A stretch of DNA of 64,000 nucleotides, taken from positions 930,001 through 994,000 of the forward strand of contig NZ_JACONV010000001.1 in assembly GCF_014358015.1 (NCBI RefSeq), given 5' to 3'. The translations under genes were made by a program, and so were the position numbers. Shown one piece after another: positions 38,339-47,455 of this stretch. Position 1 is the first letter of the stretch. Each line of letters starts with the position of its first letter. The stretch comes from Pseudomonas triticifolii. GTDB lineage: Bacteria; Pseudomonadota; Gammaproteobacteria; Pseudomonadales; Pseudomonadaceae. The notes under the pieces were generated by a model, which saw only the letters and a list, made by a program, of their open reading frames with translations, was not told where the DNA came from and searched no databases.

Positions 38339-38677
38339 TGGGAGCGCAACAGTCCGCGAAGAGTCCGGTGTATTCAGTCAAAGGGTTGCGCCTGAACGTC
38401 AGTCTTCGTGGACACGTCCACGCCTAAAGACTGAAAACCGGTTTCAGCCAGTGGGAGCGGACTCGTCCGCGAAGGGGCCGGTGTATTCAGTCAAAGGGTT
38501 GCGCCTGAACGTCAGTCTTCGTGGACACGTCCACGCCTACAGGCTGAAAACCGGCTTCAACCAGTGGGAGCGGACTCGTCCGCGAAGGGTCCGGTGTATT
38601 CAGTCGAAGGGTTGCGTCTGGAAGTCAGTCTTCGTGGACGCGTCCACGCCTGCAGATTTAGCACCGGTTTCAGCCAG
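38339..38677. repeat. Tandem array: three copies of a 113-bp unit
   Basis: Units begin at 38339, 38452 and 38565 with an exact 113-bp period. Each has a REP-like start (GGGAGCGGACTCGTCCGCGA in copies 2 and 3) and then GTCAAAGGGTTGCGCCTG or a close variant. Each also carries a second palindrome, CGTGGAC-AC-GTCCACG, and a common ACCGG end. The copies differ at several positions. The array fills most of the 457-bp gap between the chemoreceptor and kdpE; no gene is seen there. Confidence 0.9.
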
Positions 38678-38706
38678 TCGCTCGTCCGACCGGGCCACGA
38701 TAGTGC

Positions 38707-39399
38707 TCAGTCCCTGCCCAGCAACCGATACCCCACGCCCGCTTCAGTCAGGATGAACCTCGGCGCAGTGGGATCGTCGCCCAGTTTCTGGCGCAGGTGC
38801 CCGACAACGATGCGCAGGTAGTGGCTGTCTTCGGTGTGGGTCGGGCCCCAGATGTCCTTGAGCAGTTGCTGCTGGGTGATGACGCGTCCGGGATGACGCG
38901 CCAGTTGCGCCAGCACCGCATATTCCTTGCGGGTCAGGCTGACTTCGTTGCCGTCCAGCAGCACGCGACGGTAGGCCAGGTCCACGGTCAGCGGGCCGAA
39001 GATCAGCGCAGATTCAGGCTTTTCGCTGCCTGCCACCTGGCGCAGCAACGACCTGATTCTGGCCAGAAACTCCTGAATCCCGAATGGCTTGGTCACGTAA
39101 TCATTCGCGCCTGCATCCAGCGCCTGAACCTTCTGCGCTTCACTGGCGCGCACCGACAGCACCAGCACCGGCACTGCCGACCATTCACGAAACTCGCTCA
39201 GCACCTGCTGGCCGTCCATGTCCGGCAAGCCCAGGTCGAGCACCACCAGGTCCGGTTTGTTCAACGCCGCCTGGGTCAGTCCATCCGTGCCGGTGGCCGC
39301 CTCCAGCACCTTGTAGCCTTGAGACACGAGGCTGATGCGCAAAAACTTGCGAATCTGCGGCTCGTCGTCGATCACCAGAATGGTTGCCGTCTGACTCAT
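38707..39399 (-). CDS. kdpE: Two-component response regulator KdpE
   Basis: The 230-residue regulator is of the OmpR type. The receiver domain has DD at 11-12, phosphoacceptor D55 in LVVLDLGLPD and K104 in VTKPF. The C-terminal winged helix contains LTRKEYAVLAQLARHPG and ends TEAGVGYRLL. It activates kdpFABC when potassium is limiting. The ATG at 39399 gives the usual start (MSQTATILVIDDE); the longer frame is not family-like. It lies 55 bp after kdpD. Confidence 0.95.
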   Translation of the reverse strand: MSQTATILVIDDEPQIRKFLRISLVSQGYKVLEAATGTDGLTQAALNKPDLVVLDLGLPDMDGQQVLSEFREWSAVPVLVLSVRASEAQKVQALDAGANDYVTKPFGIQEFLARIRSLLRQVAGSEKPESALIFGPLTVDLAYRRVLLDGNEVSLTRKEYAVLAQLARHPGRVITQQQLLKDIWGPTHTEDSHYLRIVVGHLRQKLGDDPTAPRFILTEAGVGYRLLGRD

Positions 39400-39454
39400 G
39401 AGTGCACTGCCGTCGCGATGCGGGGATGGAGCACAAGCATAACCCGGGATCGAC

Positions 39455-42118
39455 TCAAGCCGGCTCCTCCACTTCAGCATCCGGCTGGGTCTGCAACGGC
39501 AGGAACAAGGTGATGCACGTGCCGAGGCCATCGATGCCTTCGCCGACGCTCAAACGCCCGCCATGTGCGCCGACCATGCCTTGGCAGATCGCCAGCCCAA
39601 GGCCGGTGCCCTGCCCGCCCCGGTCGCCACGTGCTGCGGTGTAGAACATGTCGAAAATCTTGGCGCGCTCGTCCTCGGGAATCCCCGGGCCTTCATCGCT
39701 GACCGAGAAAAACAGCTCGCTGTCGATCACGCCCGCCGCCACGCGCAAACGACCACCGAGCGGCGAGAAGCGCGCGGCGTTTTCCAGCACATTGACCAGC
39801 GCCTGCTCGATCAGCGCGGCATGCACGTACAGCAGCGGAAGCGCATCGGCGACCTGAACACTGACCTGCAACGGCGTCATGACCGCACGCAAACGGTTGA
39901 GGGCGCTGCCGACAATGTCGGCCGGCGACACCCAGTCACGGGCCAGTTTCAATGCGCCGTGCCCCAGACGGGTCATGTCCAGCAGGTTCTGGATATAGCG
40001 GTCCAGACGCTCGGCCTCATCGCGCGTGCCCTCAAGCAGCTCACGGCGGTCCTGCAGCGGGATGGCCTCGCCCAGCGCCAGCAGGCTGTCGATGCTGCCG
40101 CGCATGGACGTCAGCGGCGTGCGCAGGTCGTGGGAAACCGAGGCCAGCAAGGCACTGCGCAGTTGTTCGGTTTCGCCGTGCAGGCGAGCGGCCTCCAGCT
40201 CCTCGGCCAGTTGCGCTCGCGCCAGCGCCTGGGCCAACGGCTGGGTCAGCGCCGCCAGCAAGCGGCGATGCTGCGCCGTGAACGACTGACCTTTGCGCGC
40301 TGTGACGCCGAGCAGCGCCAGCGGTCCTTCTTCAGCGGTGATCGGCCACCACCACCATTGGCCTGACGGCAAGGTGCCGGTGCCACTGCCCGCCGGTTGC
40401 TCGTGCTGCCAGGCCCAGTCGGCGGCGGCGCGTTCGGCCTCGGTGAAGGTCAGCGGCCCGCCGGTTTCGACGGTCCAGCCGCCCTGCGCGTCGCGGTCCA
40501 GCAGGCAGAGCTTCAATTCTTTCCAGCCACTGAAATGCTGTTCTGCCGCGTGGAATACGGCCTTGCTGTCAGTGGCGGCCGTCATCTTGCGGGACAGGTC
40601 CAGCAACTCGCTGGTCTGTTCCTGGGTATCGCGCAATGCCTGCAACTGCCGACGCTGACGTGCCGCCAGTTTGCCGGTCAGTGCCGACATCAGCAGAAAA
40701 AACATCAGGGTCAACACGTCTTCATTGCGCTGAATGCTTAGCGAGAAACTGGGCGGAATGAACAGAAAGTCGTAAGCCAGAAACGACAACCCGGCGCAGG
40801 CCAAGGCCGGCCCCATGCTGCTGCGTACTGCCACCAACAGCACTGCCGCGAGAAAGATCAATGAAATATTGGGCAACGCCAGCACGCCCGAGACACCCCA
40901 CGCCACCAGACTGGCCAGTACGGTCGCGATCAGCGCCAGGCCGTAGTCGAACCACACCACCTCGCGCAGCGGCCGGGCGCGTGGGGGCTGATCAGGCTGC
41001 TGTTCGCTGTCATCCAGCACGCAGACTTCCAGACCGTGACCTTCGCGCAGCAGCCTGGCGGCGACACCGCCCCCGAACAGACGCCGATGCCAATGCCGGT
41101 GCGACTGGCCGACCAGCACCACGTTGGCCCGACGCTCCACCGCATGCTGGATCAGGGTCCTGGCCACTTCTCCGGCGCGCAGGGAAACCACTTCACCGCC
41201 CAGCCGCTCAGCCAGTTGCTGGGCCGCTTGCAACCGCGCGCGCGACTGTTCGTCCAGCGTCTGCCCGTCATCGACATGCACGGCGCTCCACGGCAGGTGG
41301 CGACGCTGTGCGACCCGGCTGGCATGACGCACCAGACGCTCGGCCTGCACATCCCCGTCGATGCCTACCAGCAGACGACCGCGCACCGCCGGAGCGGCCT
41401 GCCCCAGTTGCCGATAACCCTGCGCCAGATCGTTATCGACCTGAGTCGCAGCGGTCTGCATGGCCAGCTCGCGCAGCGCACTGAGGTTGGTGGGGGTGAA
41501 GAACGCATCGATGGCCGCACGTGCCTGTTCCGGCACGTAGACCTTGCCCTCGCGCAGCCGCTCCAGCAGTTCGCGGGGCGGCAGGTCGATCAGGATCAGG
41601 TCGAAGGCTTCCTGCAACACCCAGTCCGGCAGCGTTTCGCGCACCTGCACGCCGGTGATGCCGCGCACCTGATCATTGAGGCTTTCCAGGTGCTGAACGT
41701 TGACGGTGGTGTAGACGTCGATACCCGCAGCCAGCAACTCCTGAATGTCCTGCCAGCGCTTGGCGTGACGACTGCCGGGCGCGTTGCTGTGCGCCAGCTC
41801 ATCGACCAGCACCAGACTCGGCGCGGCCTTGAGCAAGGCGTCCAGGTCCATTTCTTCCAGCGTCATGCCACGGTACTCACTGCGCAACAGCGGCTGTTGC
41901 GGCAAGCCGTTGAGCAACGCTTCGGTTTCCGCGCGGCCGTGAGTTTCCACAACGCCCGCCATGACGTTCACGCCCTGGCGCAACTGCTTGTGACCGGCCT
42001 GCAGCATGGCGTAGGTCTTGCCCACACCCGGCGCTGCGCCCAGAAAAACCTTCAGCCGCCCTCGGCCGTCGCGGGGCAATTGAGCCAGTAATGCGTCTGC
42101 TCGACCGGAATCACTCAC
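39455..42118 (-). CDS. kdpD: Potassium-sensing histidine kinase KdpD
   Basis: This 887-residue kinase has an N-terminal KdpD domain with Walker A GAAPGVGKT (27-35), then a Usp-like domain (about 250-360, VLVGQSHRHWHRRLFGGGVA). Four membrane helices follow (about 395-490), then GAF-like, HisKA and HATPase domains. The phosphorylated histidine is H663 in SVSHDLRTPL; the ATP lid is GTGLGLAICQG. It responds to potassium limitation and turgor. Both candidate starts are GTG; I use 42118 because the protein then begins as in other Pseudomonas and AGAGAG lies about 10 bases upstream. Confidence 0.94.
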   Translation of the reverse strand: MSDSGRADALLAQLPRDGRGRLKVFLGAAPGVGKTYAMLQAGHKQLRQGVNVMAGVVETHGRAETEALLNGLPQQPLLRSEYRGMTLEEMDLDALLKAAPSLVLVDELAHSNAPGSRHAKRWQDIQELLAAGIDVYTTVNVQHLESLNDQVRGITGVQVRETLPDWVLQEAFDLILIDLPPRELLERLREGKVYVPEQARAAIDAFFTPTNLSALRELAMQTAATQVDNDLAQGYRQLGQAAPAVRGRLLVGIDGDVQAERLVRHASRVAQRRHLPWSAVHVDDGQTLDEQSRARLQAAQQLAERLGGEVVSLRAGEVARTLIQHAVERRANVVLVGQSHRHWHRRLFGGGVAARLLREGHGLEVCVLDDSEQQPDQPPRARPLREVVWFDYGLALIATVLASLVAWGVSGVLALPNISLIFLAAVLLVAVRSSMGPALACAGLSFLAYDFLFIPPSFSLSIQRNEDVLTLMFFLLMSALTGKLAARQRRQLQALRDTQEQTSELLDLSRKMTAATDSKAVFHAAEQHFSGWKELKLCLLDRDAQGGWTVETGGPLTFTEAERAAADWAWQHEQPAGSGTGTLPSGQWWWWPITAEEGPLALLGVTARKGQSFTAQHRRLLAALTQPLAQALARAQLAEELEAARLHGETEQLRSALLASVSHDLRTPLTSMRGSIDSLLALGEAIPLQDRRELLEGTRDEAERLDRYIQNLLDMTRLGHGALKLARDWVSPADIVGSALNRLRAVMTPLQVSVQVADALPLLYVHAALIEQALVNVLENAARFSPLGGRLRVAAGVIDSELFFSVSDEGPGIPEDERAKIFDMFYTAARGDRGGQGTGLGLAICQGMVGAHGGRLSVGEGIDGLGTCITLFLPLQTQPDAEVEEPA

Positions 42119-42227
42119 GTTGGGTATCACTCTCTTTCGGTGTGGCCAGGGCGCCGCGGACTATCATGACGGCCGGAAAAATGTCGTTCTCTCTGACACC
42201 GCGCGGCTTAACAGTAGACACATGACC

Positions 42228-42312
42228 GTGGGAAGCGGCTTTCCGGCGATCAAGCCGGCATGGTGAGTCAGACGAACCGTGTCATCGCTCATCGCCGGCA
42301 AGCCGCCTCCCA
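42228..42312. repeat. REP-type inverted repeat between kdpC and kdpD
   Basis: Arms at 42228-42250 and 42291-42312 are nearly perfect reverse complements and share the AGCCGCCTCCCAC end with the element at 4367-4454. It lies within the kdp transcription unit, between the transporter genes and the sensor genes, where it could lower kdpDE expression or stabilise the kdpFABC message. Confidence 0.82.
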
Positions 42313-42343
42313 CAGTACGCGGCGCGCATTATGTCAGCGAATG

Positions 42344-42916
42344 TTACAGCTGCGCGCTGTTTTGTGCAGACGGTAACTGATTCAGGCCCATATTCAAGGT
42401 CAATACGTTGACCACAGGCGGGCCGATCAACGGACGCTGTGTGTTGGCATCGATCAACGCCTGAACCTTACCCAACGGCAACTGCCGTGCGCTAGCCACG
42501 CGCGCGGCCTGCCAGGCTGCGGCTTCGGGCGACAGGTGCGGATCAAGACCGCTGCCGGAGGTGGTCAGCAACGCCAGTGGCACGGGTCCTTGGCCAGCTA
42601 TCGCCAGTTTGGCGGCATCTTCGGTAACACGGGTCACCAGCGCCGGGTTGCTGGGCGCAAAGTTGCTGGCACCACTGGCAACGGTCGCGAAAGCACCGGC
42701 CGAAGGACGCGGCTGGAACCACTCATCGCCGGTAAACGCCTGGGCGATCAGTTCCGATCCGCGCACCTTGCCGTCCTTGTCATACAGCAGGCTGCCATTG
42801 GCCTGCGCCGGGAAGGCCACTTGCGCGACACCGGTCACGACCAGCGGATAGGCCACACCGGTGATCAGGCTCATCAATACGATCAGGCTCAGGGCCGGAC
42901 GCAATACATTCGACAT
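42344..42916 (-). CDS. kdpC: Potassium-transporting ATPase subunit C
   Basis: The 190-residue subunit has one N-terminal membrane helix (about 8-32, [20 protein letters not shown]). A periplasmic domain follows with the family block [20 protein letters not shown] and the ending [12 protein letters not shown]. It stabilises the KdpFABC complex. The ATG at 42916 ([10 protein letters not shown]) has GAGG upstream; an ATG five codons earlier is unlikely. Confidence 0.95.
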   Translation of the reverse strand: MSNVLRPALSLIVLMSLITGVAYPLVVTGVAQVAFPAQANGSLLYDKDGKVRGSELIAQAFTGDEWFQPRPSAGAFATVASGASNFAPSNPALVTRVTEDAAKLAIAGQGPVPLALLTTSGSGLDPHLSPEAAAWQAARVASARQLPLGKVQALIDANTQRPLIGPPVVNVLTLNMGLNQLPSAQNSAQL

Positions 42917-42976
42917 CTTGCACATCCTCAATCAGGTGAAGCTGCACACCGACCGGCGTGCAGCTCAGGGCTCAAC

Positions 42977-45043
42977 TCAAACCAGGCCAAGCACGACCAG
43001 CAGCATGTCAATCGCCTTGATCCCCACGAACGGCACGAAGATGCCGCCCACGCCATAGATCAGCAGGTTGCGACGCAGCAGGTGCGCAGCACTGGCCGCC
43101 TGCACACGCACGCCACGCAGGGCCAGCGGAATCAGCACCACGATGATCAGGGCGTTGAAGATGATCGCCGACAGAATCGCGCTCTGCGGGCTGGCCAGTT
43201 GCATGACGTTGAGCACGCCCAGTTGCGGGTAGATCGCAGCGAACAATGCGGGCAGTACGGCGAAGTATTTGGCCACGTCATTGGCGATCGAGAACGTGGT
43301 CAGCGCACCGCGTGTCACCAGCAACTGTTTGCCGATGTGCACCACGTCCAACAGCTTGGTGGGGTCGCTGTCCAGATCAACCATGTTGGCCGCTTCACGA
43401 GCGGCCTGCGTGCCGTCGTTCATCGCCATACCGACGTCAGCCTGCGCCAGTGCCGGAGCATCGTTGGCGCCATCGCCGCACATGGCGACCAGACGACCTT
43501 CGCCCTGCTCCTGACGAATCCGCTCCAGTTTCTTCTCGGGTGTGGCTTCAGCCAGCACGTCATCCACGCCCGCCTCTGCTGCAATCGCCGCCGCCGTCAA
43601 CGGGTTGTCGCCCGTCACCATCACCGTGCGGATACCCAGCTTGCGCAGTTCTTCGAAACGCTCGCGAATACCCGGCTTGACCACGTCCTTGAGGTGAATC
43701 GCGCCCAGCAGGCGACCATTGGCGCACACCAGCAGCGGCGTACCGCCGGTCTTGGCGATCTTGTCGACTTCACGAGCCAAGGGGGCAGGCAAATCGCTGC
43801 GTTGCAGGTTGATGAACGCCAGCAGCGAGTCCACCGCGCCCTTGCGGTACACATGGCCTTGATAGTCGACGCCGGACAAGCGGGTGTCGGCGCTGAACGG
43901 CACGGCAGTCACCGAACCCAGTGTCGGCTCGTTCATCGGGTGCAGGTTGCGCAGGAACTCGACGATGGATTTGCCTTCGGCGGTGTCGTCGGCCAACGAA
44001 GCCAGCAAAGCGCCCTCGCCCAACTCTTTGGGTGTCACGCCGGGAGCTGCGTAAACAGCAGCGCAACGACGGTTGCCAAAGGTAATGGTGCCGGTCTTGT
44101 CGAGCAGCAACACGTGCACGTCACCGGCCGCTTCCACAGCGCGACCGGACTTGGCGATCACGTTGAGGCGCACCAGCCGGTCCATACCGGCGATACCGAT
44201 AGCCGACAACAGGCCACCGATGGTGGTCGGAATCAGCGTCACCAGCAGCGCGACCAGAAACACCAGCGGCAGGCTGCCACCGGCGAAGTGGGCGAACGGC
44301 TGCAGGGTGATGACCACCAGCAGGAAGATCAGGGTCAGGCCGATCAGCAGGATATCCAGCGCCACTTCGTTCGGGGTTTTCTGACGCTTGGCACCTTCCA
44401 CCAGCGCAATCATGCGGTCCAGGGTCGACTCGCCAGGGTTGGCGCTGATGCGCACCAGCAGCCAGTCGGACACCAGTCGCGTGTTGCCGGTGACAGCCGA
44501 ACGGTCGCCGCCGGACTCGCGAATCACGGGTGCGGACTCACCGGTAATCGCCGCCTCGTTGACCGCTGCGATGCCTTCAATGACCTCACCGTCGCCGGGA
44601 ATCATCTCGCCGGCTTCGACGCGCACCACATCGCCCTTGCGCAACTCGCTGGCGTTGATCGTGCGCAGGCTGCCGTTTTCGTCGCGGATGCGCGCCTTGA
44701 GCCCTTCGCTGCCGGCCTTGAGGCTGTCGGCCCGCGCCTTGCCACGGCCTTCGGCCAGCGCTTCGGCGAAGTTGGCGAACAGCACGGTGAACCAAAGCCA
44801 TAGCGCGATCTGTACCGCGACCGAGGTCGATACCTGCGGGTCGGGAATAAAGCACAGCACCGTGGTCAGGATGGCCGTCAGTTCCACCACCAGCATGACC
44901 GGCGAACGCTTGAGCAGACGCGGGTCCAGCTTGACGAACGCCTGCACCAGCGCCGGACGCCATAAGGCCGAGAGCCCCGTTTTGGCGGTGGTTTGAGCGG
45001 CTTGGGATTCCGCCTGTTTGGCAGAAGAAATAGGCATATTCAT
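42977..45043 (-). CDS. kdpB: Potassium-transporting P-type ATPase subunit B
   Basis: This 688-residue catalytic subunit has the phosphorylated aspartate D315 in [10 protein letters not shown]. The A-domain motif TGES is at 168-171, whose serine is the inhibitory phosphorylation site in E. coli. [14 protein letters not shown] and [17 protein letters not shown] belong to the nucleotide and P domains. It hydrolyses ATP to move potassium through KdpA. It lies 10 bp after kdpA. Confidence 0.97.
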   Translation of the reverse strand: MNMPISSAKQAESQAAQTTAKTGLSALWRPALVQAFVKLDPRLLKRSPVMLVVELTAILTTVLCFIPDPQVSTSVAVQIALWLWFTVLFANFAEALAEGRGKARADSLKAGSEGLKARIRDENGSLRTINASELRKGDVVRVEAGEMIPGDGEVIEGIAAVNEAAITGESAPVIRESGGDRSAVTGNTRLVSDWLLVRISANPGESTLDRMIALVEGAKRQKTPNEVALDILLIGLTLIFLLVVITLQPFAHFAGGSLPLVFLVALLVTLIPTTIGGLLSAIGIAGMDRLVRLNVIAKSGRAVEAAGDVHVLLLDKTGTITFGNRRCAAVYAAPGVTPKELGEGALLASLADDTAEGKSIVEFLRNLHPMNEPTLGSVTAVPFSADTRLSGVDYQGHVYRKGAVDSLLAFINLQRSDLPAPLAREVDKIAKTGGTPLLVCANGRLLGAIHLKDVVKPGIRERFEELRKLGIRTVMVTGDNPLTAAAIAAEAGVDDVLAEATPEKKLERIRQEQGEGRLVAMCGDGANDAPALAQADVGMAMNDGTQAAREAANMVDLDSDPTKLLDVVHIGKQLLVTRGALTTFSIANDVAKYFAVLPALFAAIYPQLGVLNVMQLASPQSAILSAIIFNALIIVVLIPLALRGVRVQAASAAHLLRRNLLIYGVGGIFVPFVGIKAIDMLLVVLGLV

Positions 45044-45053
45044 GTTCGGTTCC

Positions 45054-46748
45054 TCAGAAACCCAGGCTCAAGTGTTCGGCAATCGGACCCAGTGCCAGGG
45101 TTGGCAGAAAGGTCAGGCCACCGACCAGCAGAATGGTCACAGTCAGCAGGGTGACAAACAGCAGGCCGTGGGTCGGGAAGCTGTTCTGGCCCTGCGGCAC
45201 GCTCTTCTTCATCGCCAGGCTGCCCGCCAGGGCAAGGACCGGCAGAATGTAGCCAAAACGGCCGATGAAGAGCCCCACGCTGAGCATCAGGTTATGGAAC
45301 GTGGTGTTGGCGCTGAAACCACCGAACGCCGAGCCGTTGTTGGCCGTGGCCGAGGTATAGGCGTAGATCAACTGACTGAAGCCGTGCGGGCCGGGGTTGC
45401 TGATAGCACCCGCAGGACCCGGCAGGCTGGCCGCGATGGCACCCAGTACCAGCACGCCGACCGGCATTACCAGAAGCGTCGCGACCAGCAGCCGCACTTC
45501 CTGAGCCTGCAGCTTCTTGCCCAGGTATTCCGGCGTACGCCCGATCATCAGACCTGCCAGAAACACGGCGATCAGCACGTTCAGCAGCATGCCGTTGAGG
45601 CCCACACCGACGCCGCCGAAGATCACTTCGCCGACCATCATGTTGACCAGCGCGACCATGCCCGACAGCGGGTTGAGGCTGTCATGCATGCCGTTGACCG
45701 AGCCATTGGACGCCGCCGTGGTCGCCACCGACCAGACCACGGTACCCGTGGTGCCGAAGCGGGTTTCCTTGCCCTCAAGCGGCGCGGTCTGTTCTACACC
45801 TGCCAGGTTCAGCGCCGGGTTGGGCTGGTACTCGGCCCACAGCGAGACTGCGCCGCCGATCAACAGCAACGCCAGCATGCAACCGAGAATCGCGCGGCTC
45901 TGGCGCATGTCCTTGACGTAATGACCGAAGGTGAACACCAGCGCAGCCGGGATCAGCAGGATCGAGACCAGTTCAAACAGGTTGCTCCAGGCGGTCGGGT
46001 TTTCGAACGGGTGCGCCGAGTTGACACCGAAGAAGCCGCCGCCGTTAGTGCCCAACTGTTTGATTGCGATCTGACTCGCAGCAGGTCCCATCGGCAAGCT
46101 CTGGTCGGCGCCTTGCAACGTCAACGCGTCGATGTAATGCGCGAAGCTTTGCGGCACGCCCTGCCAGACCAGAAATACCGCCAGCACGATGCTGATCGGC
46201 AGCAGGCCGTACAGGGTGGCGCGGGTCATGTCGGCCCAGAAGTTGCCCAGGCTGTTGGAAGAACGACGGCTGATGCCTCGGCACAACGCGACCAGCACGG
46301 CCAGGCCAGTGGCGGCGCTGACGAAATTCTGCACAGTCAGACCCACCATCTGGCTCAGGTAGCTGAGTGACGCTTCGCCACTGTAGGCCTGCCAGTTGGT
46401 GTTGGTGACAAAACTCATGGTGGTGTTGAACGCCAGCGACCACTCCATGCCCGGCAATTGCTGCGGGTTGAGTGGCAGCACGCCCTGTAACAGCAGGATC
46501 GCGAACAGCACAACAAAGCCTGCCAGATTGAACGCCAGCAAGGCCCAGGCGTACTGTTTCCAGGACTGTTCCACAAGCGGATCGACGCCGGATATCCGGT
46601 AGCAGGCCCGTTCCACAGGCCCCAGTACCGGGCTGAGCCAGGTTCGCTCGCCTTCCATCACCCGATAGTAGAATCGTCCAAGCCAGGGTGCAGGCAACAG
46701 CAACAGCACCAGAAAGGCCAGGATCAACAGATAGTCATAACTGTGCAT
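45054..46748 (-). CDS. kdpA: Potassium-transporting ATPase subunit A
   Basis: This 564-residue potassium-channel-like subunit has about ten membrane helices. Selectivity-filter type segments include [31 protein letters not shown] and [13 protein letters not shown]. It belongs to the SKT superfamily and forms the selective entry for potassium. It is preceded by kdpF with an 8-bp gap. Confidence 0.97.
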   Translation of the reverse strand: MHSYDYLLILAFLVLLLLPAPWLGRFYYRVMEGERTWLSPVLGPVERACYRISGVDPLVEQSWKQYAWALLAFNLAGFVVLFAILLLQGVLPLNPQQLPGMEWSLAFNTTMSFVTNTNWQAYSGEASLSYLSQMVGLTVQNFVSAATGLAVLVALCRGISRRSSNSLGNFWADMTRATLYGLLPISIVLAVFLVWQGVPQSFAHYIDALTLQGADQSLPMGPAASQIAIKQLGTNGGGFFGVNSAHPFENPTAWSNLFELVSILLIPAALVFTFGHYVKDMRQSRAILGCMLALLLIGGAVSLWAEYQPNPALNLAGVEQTAPLEGKETRFGTTGTVVWSVATTAASNGSVNGMHDSLNPLSGMVALVNMMVGEVIFGGVGVGLNGMLLNVLIAVFLAGLMIGRTPEYLGKKLQAQEVRLLVATLLVMPVGVLVLGAIAASLPGPAGAISNPGPHGFSQLIYAYTSATANNGSAFGGFSANTTFHNLMLSVGLFIGRFGYILPVLALAGSLAMKKSVPQGQNSFPTHGLLFVTLLTVTILLVGGLTFLPTLALGPIAEHLSLGF

Positions 46749-46756
46749 GGCCGCTC

Positions 46757-46846
46757 CTAGTTCTGGTCGGCGCGCAGCAGCGCCACCAACAGATAGATGA
46801 ACAGCCCGACTCCCATTAATAGAGAGATACCATCCATAACGCTCAT
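46757..46846 (-). CDS. kdpF: Potassium-transporting ATPase subunit F (29 aa)
   Basis: A 29-codon frame encodes MSVMDGISLLMGVGLFIYLL followed by VALLRADQN, a single membrane helix with the expected KdpF ending. A second ATG lies three codons in. KdpF stabilises the KdpFABC complex. It is too short for ordinary gene finding but sits exactly where kdpF should be, 8 bp before kdpA, with GGGGA upstream of its start. Confidence 0.88.
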   Translation of the reverse strand: MSVMDGISLLMGVGLFIYLLVALLRADQN

Positions 46847-47071
46847 TGCAATTTCCCCATGATCAGGCCACGTCGATTACCGAGATGGCCGCGTAATGGC
46901 ATTGTCAGGATCATGGGCGTAAAGGAACGAGAGCGAGGCCTGCTCTGTGGCGTAAAAAAGCCGTAAAGATCGCGTATTTTCTCAATCCGGACTGCGATTT
47001 CTGACAGGTTTCAGACTGTGAGCGAGGCGTTATGGTGGCGATGTACGAAACTGGACAAGGAGAAGTCCGCG

Positions 47072-47350
47072 ATGAAACATCAAAACTACAGTCGGAACGA
47101 CGCAGCCGAAGCTGTGAGTCCTTCGCCGCTGAAAACAACAGCGACCCGGGTAGTTCTGACTCCCAAGGAGCAGGAAGTCATGCACTGGATTGCACTGGGT
47201 AAATCCGCCTGGGAGATTTCCCGGATTCAAGGCCGCAGCGAAGCGGTCGTGAATTTTCATGCTTGCAACATTCGCCGCAAGTTCGGAGTCAGCTCGATGC
47301 GCGCGGCGCTCGTGATGGCGCTGGACCAGGGAGGCGTATTTTCGAGGTGA
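47072..47350 (+). CDS. Stand-alone LuxR-type HTH regulator
   Basis: The 92-residue protein is nearly only a LuxR/GerE DNA-binding domain: [20 protein letters not shown], then [27 protein letters not shown] (about 28-75). There is no autoinducer or receiver domain. The ATG at 47072 has AAGGAG 8 bases upstream. It is divergent from kdpF across 225 bp; a link to kdp control is only positional. Alternatively it belongs with the large operon that ends head-on to it. Confidence 0.85.
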   Translation: MKHQNYSRNDAAEAVSPSPLKTTATRVVLTPKEQEVMHWIALGKSAWEISRIQGRSEAVVNFHACNIRRKFGVSSMRAALVMALDQGGVFSR

Positions 47351-47401
47351 CCGTTGACGGCTAAGGCGGTTTTGCAGCATCGCTTGTCAAGACTGATCAG
47401 A

Positions 47402-47431
47402 CCGGGCATGAATGTGAGTATTCATGCCCGG
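47402..47431. terminator. Hairpin at the end of the RHS operon
   Basis: CCGGGCATGAAT and ATTCATGCCCGG form a 12-bp perfect stem with a 6-base loop between the convergent luxR-type gene and the RHS gene. No U tract follows on either strand, so termination is plausible but not certain. Confidence 0.5.
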
Positions 47432-47455
47432 CCTGAAAGCGCGTCAACGCTCGGT

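Noticed and set aside
38339..38677. Regular repeats considered as a CRISPR array
   Set aside because: The whole 113-bp unit repeats, with no unique spacers, and there are no cas genes. It is a tandem repeat with REP-like cores.
42536..44803. 755-codon open frame on the plus strand across kdpC and kdpB
   Set aside because: It is an antisense shadow of two unmistakable kdp genes; its protein is rich in H, Q, R and G, as typical antisense frames in GC-rich DNA are.
45018..46370. 450-codon plus-strand frame across kdpA
   Set aside because: Antisense of kdpA with the same low-complexity H/Q/R-rich composition; no ribosome site or family match.
47402..47431. Attachment site or riboswitch reading of the 12-bp hairpin
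   Set aside because: A simple stem between convergent genes is better explained as a transcription end; nothing repeats it elsewhere in the window.
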